Below, in pieces: positions 50,907 to 61,021 of a stretch of 64,000 nt of DNA. Origin of the DNA: Micropterus salmoides (taxonomy: Eukaryota > Chordata > Actinopteri > Centrarchiformes > Centrarchidae). The stretch is taken from NCBI RefSeq assembly GCF_014851395.1, contig NW_024040152.1, positions 16,779,308-16,843,307 on the forward strand, read 5' to 3'. The notes below the pieces were generated by a model. It saw nothing but the letters and a program-made list of their open reading frames with translations. It ran no database searches and was not told where the DNA came from. A program made the translations under genes and the position numbers. Positions within the stretch are counted from its first letter, which is position 1. Every line of letters starts with the position of its first letter.

Positions 50907-52665
50907 ACCACTCTGTTCTCTGGGTTGCAGCCGGTCATCATCTGGGGACAGCAGACGAGGCTCAAAGTGGATTTTCTGGACCAGGCACAGTTTGGCTTCA
51001 ATTTCTTGCCTCAGATCCTACAACACACACACACAAGAAATACCCAGCTATAACATCATTTGTATGAATATATACACTCACCGGCCACTTTATTAGGTAC
51101 ACCTGTTCAATTGTTTGTTAACACAAATAGCTAACCAGCCAATCACATGGCAGCAACTCAATGCATTTTGGCACGTAGACGTGGTCAAGACAGCTTGCTG
51201 AAGTTCAAACCGAGCATCAGAATGGGGAAGAAAGGAGATTGAAGTGACTTTAAATGTGGCATGGTTGTTGGTGCCAGACGGGCTGGTCTGAGTATTTCAG
51301 AAACTGCTGATCTACTGGGATTTTCACACATAACCATCTCAAATAACCACAGGCTCAACAAAATCAAACAATAGAAGATTGGAAAAACGTTGCCCGGTCT
51401 GATGAGTCTTGATTTCAGCTGCCACATTCAGATGGTAAGGTCAGAAATTGGCGTAAACATGAAAGCATGGATCCATCCAATAAAGTATTTGTCTGTCTAT
51501 CTATCAATCTTAATCAGCAAAACCAGCAAAGCATTTTACCGCATCACACTTCTGGCACTTGTTGTGCAAGTGTTACCTTAGGAGCATTGTGACCAAGGGG
51601 AACATGTGGTCCTCTACGAGACTTCACAGCAAATCGCATAATTTGTCTTTTGACAAAGATGAACAGCAAAACAAACACCTAGAGGAGAGTCAAGAGTTAG
51701 CTATAGCTCAGTTTGAATTAGTGAACAAGTTGCATGTGGGTGATAAACACAATCAAAATATAAAGCAAAATACACAGTAAATGAGTAAATATGTAAATAG
51801 ATTAATTAATAAACTTAAATAGAAAAAAATCATATTGAATTGCTTTTGCATTTTCTGAAGTAAAACATTTTTACACCGAATGCTGGGTTTCCTTTTTAAA
51901 AACAGGGCTTAACTTTGTAACTTTTTTTATAAATTTGGAAATCTGCAAAGATTATTATCAGGTTACTAACACAGTAATGCTTAGATTTGTGCATGTTTCT
52001 AGTTGTATTATTCTAGGAGGTTTAATGGACATGAGAGAAAACTTAAAACAATTGAAAAACAATTGAAAAACATCAAAATCACTTTTAAATGTTTTCAGAT
52101 TAATGTTGGTGGGGTAGTACACAACATGATTGTATTAGGGCCTACTGTAAAACATAGTTAATGAGGTTTTAAGTCTGACTTAACACCCCAGTAGAACTTG
52201 AAAATTGCATCCTTTTACTATGTCTGTGAATCCACCAAAAACGTTGTGTTTTTATTCAAGACAACATACAGTACGCTAGATATTTAGTTAGTTTAAACTT
52301 AGTGGCAGGTGACCTGAAACTTTTTACCTGCCACAGCCAACATTTAGATTGTATTTGGCAGGTGCTAAGTTCATTCCCTGTCTGGGAGTCTTGTGATGTG
52401 CACTGAACTCTGAGGCATATGATTTACTGTTTTGCACAGTGTATGTAAGGACAGTATTTTGTGTTTAATGCTGAGAATTTATCCAGTCAATTTGACTCTT
52501 TAAAATAATACATTTTGATAAGAGAAACTGCTGCGAAAGTTAAGCCCAGACTGTCGTAAAATACTGTATATGTATTGTATTGTGACTTATAACAAAGCGA
52601 AACAGACTCACCAGACTTCCATAGGCCATAACAAGCATCACGTTAACGCTTGAGAGATTCCACAT
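49642..52665 (-). CDS. c1orf43: C1orf43 orthologue (NICE-3 family), single-pass membrane protein
   Basis: Seven exons on the minus strand: 52665-52612, 51678-51577, 51017-50909, 50756-50703, 50618-50452, 50040-49982, 49861-49642. Phases are continuous, giving 254 aa (human 253). The N-terminus has a single hydrophobic segment (about residues 7-29, with VMAYGSLVFVLLFIFV) followed by the basic KRQIMRF stretch, as expected for a short luminal N-terminus and cytosolic body. Other diagnostic blocks are SRRGPHVP, DYLYRMRALDAI, YQEALTEL, YHQSAAKDLT and the C-terminal HFLELKNFKDNYNTL. The human protein is placed in Golgi or mitochondrial membranes and reported as a regulator of phagocytosis; its molecular activity is not well defined. 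Introns 3 and 5 begin with dinucleotide repeats directly after the donor. Confidence 0.95.
50426..50447. repeat. dinucleotide repeat beside the c1orf43 exon 5 donor
   Basis: About 11 CA units on the plus strand; on the c1orf43 sense strand the intron reads GTCAGTGTGTGTG, so a GT repeat begins inside the splice donor. Confidence 0.9.
50841..50904. repeat. GT32 microsatellite beside the c1orf43 exon 3 donor
   Basis: Thirty-two uninterrupted GT units on the plus strand. On the c1orf43 sense strand they are CA units starting about five bases into intron 3, after GTAAA. It is the longest pure dinucleotide run in the window. Confidence 0.95.
51072..51484. mobile_element. degraded Tc1-like transposon in c1orf43 intron 2
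   Basis: The left end reads CTCACCGGCCACTTTATTAGG followed by TACACCTG, the recognisable terminus of a vertebrate Tc1/mariner group. Inside are plus-strand remnants of a Tc1 transposase: ETADLLGFSH, then after a large deletion a broken DES-FQL block and DGKVR plus KHESMDP in nearby frames. Stops and an internal deletion remove most of the catalytic region, and the right terminus is missing. It cannot be autonomous. Confidence 0.8.
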
Positions 52666-52960
52666 TTTGAGAATGTGCGTTTTTACTAACCTAACTAATG
52701 TTAAAGCTAGCTAAACGTCGGCTCAAAGTACGTCCAACAGCTGACCTTTGAGAGGCATAACGTTACAGGTTCATTTAAGTGCTCGTTTTTAAAACGCATG
52801 AAGCTGACGTTAAACGACAGCCAAAAAACAGGGAAGTAAAGTAAAGTGCTTTTAACATTAGTTGTTTTTACTTTTCGCTGCCTAGTTTGTTGACTTCCGC
52901 GGTAGTCACGTGACCGGTACAGACAGGGTGACGTCAAAAGGTGACGTTTCTCTTGTCTCT
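52666..52960 (-). promoter_or_regulatory. c1orf43 promoter with CLEAR box and CRE
   Basis: Upstream of the c1orf43 start are the palindrome GTCACGTGAC (52905-52914), identical to the CLEAR consensus bound by TFEB/TFE3/MITF, and the full CRE palindrome TGACGTCA (52929-52936) followed by a second TGACGT (52942-52947). An ETS-type GGAA core on the minus strand (52895-52898) is beside CCGCGG. The cluster is 230-285 bases upstream of the ATG. Activity is inferred. Confidence 0.55.
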
Positions 52961-54416
52961 TCTGCCATCTGCTGTTCGTCATCACAGCAACGCAACAAAC
53001 AAACAAACAACTCAACACACACACCAATGATAAAGAAACGCTGCTGTGACAGAAAATAAAGGCCTGTGAATCCTGCAGTTTTCCAGCTCCAACAGTCTCA
53101 TTAAAAAAAAGATACACACCATCAACTCGCTCAGTTTCCCAATTCCCACATTCTTGCAGTTTTTGTTTGACATTGAATTGCCTATTTATATCCACCTGCT
53201 GATTAAATACCATAAACTTCCCTTCGGCATGGTTCTCTGAGTCCTACAGCCCGAAGAATGGATTTAAATAATCAGTGTGTCTGTGTGAGTAAGACAGTGA
53301 TTTGCATCCATCCTGCAGAGACACTGAGTGCCATTCTTCTGTCAGGAACAAGGGTGGGTGTCTGTGGAGCCGCACTGGAGCTATTTCCCCTACTCACAGA
53401 CATATCTCTGTCCTGAGAAGACCATGCAACCTACCAGCTCTCTTGTCTGTACGGCTGCTGGTTGATTGGATTATTTGGATCCTAAGACTTGGCCCAGGAT
53501 CAATCAATGTTTCTGAATCAGTCTGTACTGAGTTTTAACATGCAGAGAGAGACTTTAAGACATCCCTTATTTTGAGTTGCAGCATGCTGATGTGGTAACC
53601 ACAGTTTCCTCTCTATCAACGGAAGACAGTAGCAGGTGCATACAAAAAAGCAGCAGTAAGAACTTGAGCCTCTACAAGCCAACCAAAACTGTAAGTACTG
53701 GTATTTTTATTGCATATAGCTATGTCTGCTTGCTAGTCTGCTTGATGACCTTCCCACTCTGCAGAATCCAGTTTTCCCACAAACAATACTTCTGCTTCTG
53801 TGTGGATAAAACCTATCAGCAATCACATATACTTTTCTCCTTCAGGCTTACAGTCCCACAGATTCTCTGTGATCTTGAATAATAATCAGCTTCATTGAAA
53901 TGCAGCCCGAAGTGCTTTACAACAAAGAAATTACATGGACCGATAATAAAGTTCAAAAAATAGAATACATAGAATCAAATGAAATACAGCATTTTAAAAG
54001 ATGTGCAGCAGTGCATAAGAGCGAAACAAAAGGAGTTTCCGGCCTGTATCAGGAAAGTCATAGCTGGTTAAAAGTTAAAGTGAAGAGATGAGTTTTGTTG
54101 AACATATGTCATACGAGAGGTGTACTTTTAACAATATTTATCCCTGCTGGTATTAATGGGGTCTACATGAGGTCTTTGTTTTCTCTGGTCCCAATTAAAG
54201 GTGCTCTGTTATTAGGTATTTTGATACCTGCTCAGCCCAGATGAATAATACTCAGTTTTGCCTAAGGTGGGGTTGATACTATAAGCCTGTGCTGGGAAAT
54301 AACACTCTTGTTCCTTTTCACACAATTGTCCAAACTGTATCTCCTCTCCCTTGAGCTATAAAATGCTGATGTGAGTTTGAGTATACTGTAGGGCGTATAT
54401 GTAAGCATGGTTGTGT

Positions 54417-54460
<44 letters not shown>

Positions 54461-56218
54461 TGTGTGTGCACACTCCCTGTTTAGCCATTTAGTGAGTGAC
54501 ACATTAAACTGAAGTCAGGAATGCTACCCTGTGAGAAGAGGAAAAGAGGGAGAAAACAACAATGGAAGGGGGAGGAGAGAGAAAGAGAGACAGACACACA
54601 GACAGAGAGAGAGAGAGAGAAAGAAAATGAGAGCGGACGAGAGGACAAACCAGTGTGGCAGGTTTGCGTCACTGTACACAGTCCGTCATGAAAAGCTGAT
54701 GGCAAGAGACGGAGAAAAAAGAGAGACAGGAGCTAGGAGCTGATGTCATTACACAGTGCTGCCTTCATTATGAACCTGTGTCAACACAGTGGTGTAGGAC
54801 AAGCACAGGAGTCACCATTACAGAAGGTAAGGTCCATGCGTTTGTGTGAGTGAATGTGTGAGTGGATTAATCAGCTAATTTGTGATTAGATGAGTGAGTA
54901 AATGTGTCTATTTTAAAGTATACTGTACAGTGTTGCCGGGGTTACCCAGATGGGAGGCTATATGACCTAGCAGAACAGGTGTTTCTGTAAACTGACACTC
55001 AAACTCACCTGCATTGGAAAGCGCCACAGAGACTGTCCCCCAAAATTACACGTTATCTAAACTGAACCTAAACAGCTTTGTATAATTATGCCCGCAATGC
55101 TTATTGAATTCCCTTGTCCTTTTGTTTTTGGACAGTAATCAACATTTTGTATTTGTAAATGAAATTAACATCTTACAGAATTAATGATCAAAGATGTGTT
55201 CACTGTCTTACTGACAGTGCCGACTGTGTATGGCTGTATACTCAGATACCCCTGATGAGCCATTGTCCATCAGTCATGCTATCTTTCTCTCAGCAGGCTG
55301 TATGTAAATCAAAATGACATTGTCCTCATCTTTGTTCATCTTATCTGATTGTTTCACCTGAATCCTCTGTTACATCAGTATCAGTCACTCACTGTCATTC
55401 TTTGACCGATACGTGTGGCACTTTAACACATTGTTTTTGCTAAGAGGATTGTCGTTAGGTGAGTTTTTCCAGTTTTTGGTTCAGGTTTAGCAGAGGCTGA
55501 CAGGTAGTCATGAGTATGTTGCTTATGTAAACAACCGTTATGATATGTGTACACAATAGAGTGAATTTTCTCTGTCCTAATGTTCTGTGAATGGGCCCAT
55601 TGAGTCCCTGTGAGGGAAATGTCAGGAGGGCAGGGACATGTTGCAAAATGACATGACTGACGGAGTGAGTAGACTGTAGTGTTTTTGGTTCTGGCTCATT
55701 TTCTCAGCCCCTCCATTTGCTGTACACTTTAATACTTCTCTGTAGCATGTAGTGTTCAATGCCGTAAAACCACTCTATGATTCTGATTCTGACCATTTCG
55801 AGGTGCCAGAGCGACCACAATCCACATATCACAACATTCCAGCCCAATCCATTCTGAGGATAGAAATTTGTATATTTTTATGTTTGGCAGGCAATGGGAG
55901 CTGTTTACTGAAGTCGTGCAAGGGAACCAGAGACTCGAAGGGGCAGAACGACAAGAAATCAAGGAGAGGAGCCCTGAGGAGTCATCTCTTCTAGACCACA
56001 AAACTAAGAATAATCAGGAGCATCACTGAAATATCAAACTTTTTAATGCACCATTTGTTTCTGTGCAAGAAAGTAGGAGGACTTTTCACACTCAAAACTG
56101 CAGCATTCAAACTCTAAAAGATAGTTGCTTGGAATCTCTTAAATATCAAGTTCACTCTTCCGCTCTCTTTTTGGGATTTGGCACTTGACAGGCAGTCATT
56201 AACTTTGTTTACTCTCAG
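52961..56218. other. region between c1orf43 and the IL16-like coding start
   Basis: This divergent interval probably contains the promoter and untranslated exons of the IL16-like gene. Candidate pieces with fair splice signals are 53581-53691 (donor GTAAGT), a segment ending at 54826 with donor GTAAGG and an ATG at 54770, and an acceptor near 55890. I could not link them to the main open frame. It also holds a GT microsatellite (54421-54459) and a GA-rich tract (about 54560-54630). Confidence 0.4.
54421..54459. repeat. GT microsatellite
   Basis: About 19 GT units upstream of the IL16-like gene. Confidence 0.9.
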
Positions 56219-56221
56219 ACA

Positions 56222-59200
56222 ATGGACTTGTCCTTGCTCCCTACTCCATCAAGTGAGCGCAACAACCAGAGGACAGGAGCATGCTTCACTGTCCGCTCAG
56301 CAAACTCTCCGTCTTACCGCCTCACTCGCAGGCCAGGTGTTAGGACACCCCTAGTTTTCTCAGAGGAGGAGAGGCAGGGTACTGACCGAGTTGGAGAAAG
56401 AGAGAGATCCAGGACGCACACTGGCACAAATTGTGCAAACAAGGAGGAAAATCGCACAGTCACTGGTGAAGCCAAGACTGGGAGTAGCAGCACTGTCAAA
56501 GGTCAGTGTGAGGAGAAGGAAGCATCAGGCTATAAAATGTCTACCAAGCTGAACCACAATGGCACAACAGACAACACAGCCACTGGGTTTGGCACTGACA
56601 AAAGTGGGAACCCTATATCTGAAACCCGGGGCAGGACAGAGTGGAGGAGACACAACCTGTCAAGTAGAAGTAAGAGTTTAGATTGGAGAACAGGGGAAAA
56701 AAGCCCTGACCGGGGAAAAAGGGCTGACATGTTGTCAACCAAAACAGGTGAGAACATCAGCAAACAGGGTGGAGGCTTGGATGAAAGACGGACACAAATT
56801 GAAGGAGTGAGGACCTATTACAACTCTCCAGGTACAAGTAATGTTGTGCGAGAGAGTAGCCCAGTGAGTCACATGAGTGAGCCTTTGAACAGGGCCAGTA
56901 GGGGTAATTCTCTCCCCTCCAGAATGAGGTCCCAGTCCGGATCAGGCTCTGGTGTCAGAGGAACATCTACTTCGTTTGGACCCAAAGGAGGTCACAGTAT
57001 ACTGGAGCGGATAGAGAAACTCTACGGGTCAGCTGGTTTTGATAAAACGGAGGATTGCAGCTTAAATAAGGATTTGTCCACCCCTGTAACGTCCCATCGC
57101 AAAGAAACTACCACAGACTTCCCCACTTCAGCACAACAGACTTCATATGAGGGGGTAGCAGGGGGAACGTTCCCCAGGTGTTTCTCATCAGGAGCGAAAA
57201 GGAGCCATAGTCCAGTGCAAAGCAGGAAATCATTCACCTCGACACAAAAAGACTCTTCTGAGACACTATCTCCAGCGACAAGAAGTATCAGGGAGAAATG
57301 GTCAGGGGAACAGTGGCAAGGAGACACCCGGGGCAGGTATTCAGAGGTAGGGGGAGTTCACTCGGGAAGAGGATCAGAGGAAATCAGCACGAGGTCTCTG
57401 GATGGAGCAAGGAGCAGGTGGACTGTAGCACCTCAGATAACATCTGCAAGGGCTGTGGGAGGAATTGCCTCAGCTCCACAATCAAACACTTTCTTAGAAG
57501 AAGAGAGATCGGTTTCCATGAGAGATTCGTCTGGAGTGAGAGACAGAAGGGCAAGTGGAAGTAAGGATCAGGGCAGGGTGAACCATGGAGAGGAAAAGGG
57601 CGAGACCAATGGAATTAATGGGACATTGAGAGAAAGAACTGGTGGACTTAAAGAACAGGAAAAAGAGAAAGACACCGATGACGGACCAAAACAAAAAACT
57701 GAATTGAAGGCTGAGGCTATCAGTGATGAAGATGTGTTTGAGCCAACACAGAAAATCACATTGAAAACAATAGAGAAGAAGAAATGCCAAGATATAGTGT
57801 CAGGCCCCTCTGCAGCCAGTGTGAGAAATAAGATCAATCAGTTTGAGGCTCTGACACAGAGATCCCAGGGTTTGACTACAGGAAAGGTCCTGATGTCCAG
57901 ACGGGCCTTGTCTGTGCCAACAAAACTCAGCAGTGCATATGATGGAGTTAAAAAGAGTGGGTCAGCAAGAGTGATAGATGCATTGAGAGGCAAGTGGGAG
58001 GGACTGAAAGAGGGAGGGGAGGCAGGTGAGATAACTGAGGAGAAAGTGACAGGAGCAGGAAAGAAGCTGGGATCAGAAAGGTCTTTATCAGTGGACGAGG
58101 TTGGACTAGCATTAGGGAGGAAAGAGAGAGAATGGAATAATGAAGTAAAAGAAACAGATGACTGTAAAAACTGCACTGAAGATTTTGGTAAATATTCGAG
58201 ACTCAAGACTGCACAAGAAATGCCACTAAATGGAGGAGCTCAAAGATGCAGCGGAAACTTTTACATAGATGAGACAGATTTCTCCAAAGTCTCAAGCCCT
58301 GAGAAGACATGCGAGAGACCACCATCCTCACTTCTGTCCAACTCCGGTGACACTTCCACCGGTGTGCAGAAAACCGCTGTCCCTAGCGTTATGTTACCTA
58401 TTTGTGAGGAAGAGAAAACTCCAACAAACACTCCAAACCACTCAGCCATTTGTTCACCTGCCGCACAGCCGGAAAACGCCACTCCCTTTGCAGACAGTGA
58501 AAATGAAAGCATTTCTGTCCACACACAAGCAGCCAGTACTCCAGAACCAGAACCCCAACCTCTCTCTCGTCCCCTCACCACTTTGTCTCACAGCAACCTC
58601 CCTGATCTCATCTCTCCAGATGTCAAAGCAGCCCATCCAAATAGGAAGAAACCGGCGTTGGACATGAATGCTTGGGTTGCTGGCTTGAACACAAAGATTA
58701 AGGTCTGGAATGACGAAGATGATTATGAGGATGATGATGATGATAGTACACAGAAGGATGAGGATTCAAACTATGATTCAGATTCTGGAGAGTCCTCTGT
58801 GACCATTACTAGTAACATGAGCCAGTCAGATCACAGGAGCTTCAGTGTCAGGTGTGTGCTTTTTATATGATCCGATTTCTGGTTTGATGGAGGTATTCCT
58901 TCCAACAACTGGTCCATTTTTAACCGTCTGAAATCTTGTCTTTCCTTCCTGTAGTCTGTCAGACCTCTGTAACTTTGCTGGAGTTGACTATGAGTCAGAG
59001 AATGACAGCGATGAGTGGCAATCTACATGCCAGCGGACTGCCTCTCTGAGCTCAGATGCGTCGGCCCTGTCCTGTGTGTCTGTGATGCCCAGTGAGGAGC
59101 TCGACAGGCTGCTGGAGGATGTCAGGAGCCTGGGGGACAGCAACCTGCAGGTACAAACAGCTGGGCATCAGTAACTTTTACAGGCTTTGCTGTGGCCTTA

Positions 59201-61021
59201 AACTTGTGATACTGAACCAACAGTCTTTCTCTGGCTAGTCATTTCAATGGCCCCTTTTTAGCTTGGCATTAACCTGTGTCAAACTGGATTACATTACATC
59301 TGTCATAAAGTTCTTTACAGCTCACCAGTTACTGTTCCAGTATTTCCCATTGTTTTGTTTTGACATGATCAGACATATATTCAGAAAAAACATCAAGAGT
59401 ATAACCACAACTTCTTTCTATCTTCCCTTCTTGAAGGATTATGACGATGTGCAGGTGGTGGTTCTCCATAAGGAGGTGGGAGTAGGACTGGGCTTCAGTT
59501 TGGCAGGCGGCGTGGACCAGAACAAGCCAGTCACTGTGAGGAAGATATTTAATTTCTCATGAAAAATATCTAAATCCATTGTCCTCAGCCTCTTTCTCAA
59601 TTATCTCTCGATGCCTTCTTTTCAGGTTCACAAAGTGTTTCACTCAGGTGTTGCAGCCCAGGAAGGCTCCATAAGGGAAGGGTACCAGGTCTTGTCAATC
59701 AATGGCACAGCACTGTGTGGCTATGCCCACTGGGAGGCCTTGAGGGTCCTGAGAAAAGCAAAGACTCGGGAGTTAGGGGTGGTGGTCCTGAGGAGGGGAG
59801 GCATTTACAATGTCTCTAAGGGGGGAGTGCAGACAAATAATCAGGGACCAACGCAGACTCAGTTCACAGAGACAGGTGAAACGTTTTACTTTACCAAAGT
59901 TCTGAAAACATATTTGTCCTAAACCTGCAGCAGTTTAACGTGATTAACTCTATCTCCGTTTTTCTGATTTTTCTCCTCTCTCAGGTCAACATGTGTGTGT
60001 GCATCTGGAGAAGAACAGCAGGGATCTGGGCTTCAGCCTGGAGGGAGGTGTGGGCTCCAGTCCGGAGAACAGACCACTCACTGTGCAAAAGATCTTCCAT
60101 GGTGAGAACTGAAGCTCAGTATTTCAGATCACCACAGAGAAATGCAGGGATTTGAACTCAAACAGGTCAACATAATATACATTAGATGGCCAAAAGTATG
60201 TGGACACCTGAACTTTGCACTCTGGTGTTATTGTTGAACAGCTCATTCCAAATCCACGAGCATTAATGCAGCAGCAGCAGCCACAAGTGCATTAGTGAGG
60301 CAGACAATGGGTGATAAGACCTAGCTTGCCATCAATATTCATCCCGACAGTGTTGAATGGAGTTGAGGTCAGGGCACCCTGTGCGACATTCAAGCTTCTC
60401 CACTACTAACTCAGAAAATTATGTGAGTGGATCTACACTTTGTGCACAGGATCACAGTCATGTCAAAACAGAAAAGCACATAACTGATTTTATTTCATCG
60501 AGCCCAAACCAAGAAAAAGCCCAGACAAAAAGTAAACAAAAATATGACGACAGGTGTCCACATATAGTGTAACTTACAGTATCTTCTCAAATAAAGTAAA
60601 AACTATAAAATGTTGGATTATTAAATTATACAGGTTATTTTACATCCAAATTAAATGGGGAAAGAAATCCATCGTAATGCCTTTACAATGCCAGTTTTGT
60701 TGTCGGTTTAATCAAACTTTTAGCAACACTATCAGAATTAATATGCCAAATTTAATTACCATACACATACTGTATTACCTTTTCATGATGACCACTTTGA
60801 GTCTCGTTCATTAAAGCTGTTTATCGAATGTTCCCTTTCCACTGTTTTCCCTTTCAGGAGGTCCTGTTGACAAGGTGTTTCCTGGTGATGAAGTTGTAGA
60901 GATTGGGGGTGTGAGCGTGGTTGGGATGAGACGCCTAGAGGCCTGGACTTTGATCAGGAGACTGGCCCCCGGACCTGTGGACGTGGTGCTTCGTCGCACA
61001 CTTAGACATCCGAAAACATGA
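56222..61021 (+). CDS. pro-interleukin-16-like protein with two C-terminal PDZ domains
   Basis: Six coding exons: 56222-58851 (876 codons in one exon), 58955-59150, 59437-59535, 59626-59875, 59985-60101, 60858-61021; phases continue to a 1151-aa product. The ATG has a strong context (ACAATGG) three bases after an acceptor at 56217-56218. Residues 1-870 are low-complexity, Ser/Thr/Lys/Glu-rich, with an INQFEALTQRS block like ISSFE in human pro-IL-16 and an acidic DDYEDDDDD stretch near 840. Exon 2 has SLSDL and MPSEELDRLLEDV, matching the SELREY and SSEELKKLIEEV region before the human third PDZ. PDZ one (about 943-1035) has GLGFSLAGG and VLSINGTAL; PDZ two (about 1060-1145) has LGFSLEGG and a C-terminal RRTLRHPKT. 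Human pro-IL-16 has four PDZ domains; the first two are not seen here. No SSTD-like caspase site is seen between the two domains. Orthologue of IL16 or its duplicate: undecided. Confidence 0.85.
60180..60569. mobile_element. Tc1-like non-autonomous element in the last IL16-like intron
   Basis: The left end CATTAGATGGCCAAAAGTAT is followed by GTGGACACCTG, and the right end contains CAGGTGTCCACATATAGTG, its approximate inverted partner. TA dinucleotides flank both ends (60178-60179 and 60570-60571), the expected Tc1 duplication. Interior phrases such as GCTCATTCCAAATCCACGAGC and GGAGTTGAGGTCAGGGC are those of a common fish Tc1-type family. At 390 bp it is internally deleted. Confidence 0.8.

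Noticed and set aside
50838..51096. Open frames of alternating Cys-Val
   Set aside because: They are translations of the GT microsatellite.
52707..53213. 168-codon minus-strand frame upstream of c1orf43
   Set aside because: It overlaps the promoter cluster, matches nothing I know, and would end before the real start codon in a different frame.
53581..53691. Exon-like segment with a GTAAGT donor upstream of the IL16-like gene
   Set aside because: No PDZ or IL16 similarity and no in-phase partner found; kept only as a possible untranslated exon within the region entry.
57494..58206. Several minus-strand Ser/Phe-rich frames within the IL16-like large exon
   Set aside because: Antisense shadows of a Glu/Lys/Ser-rich coding exon.
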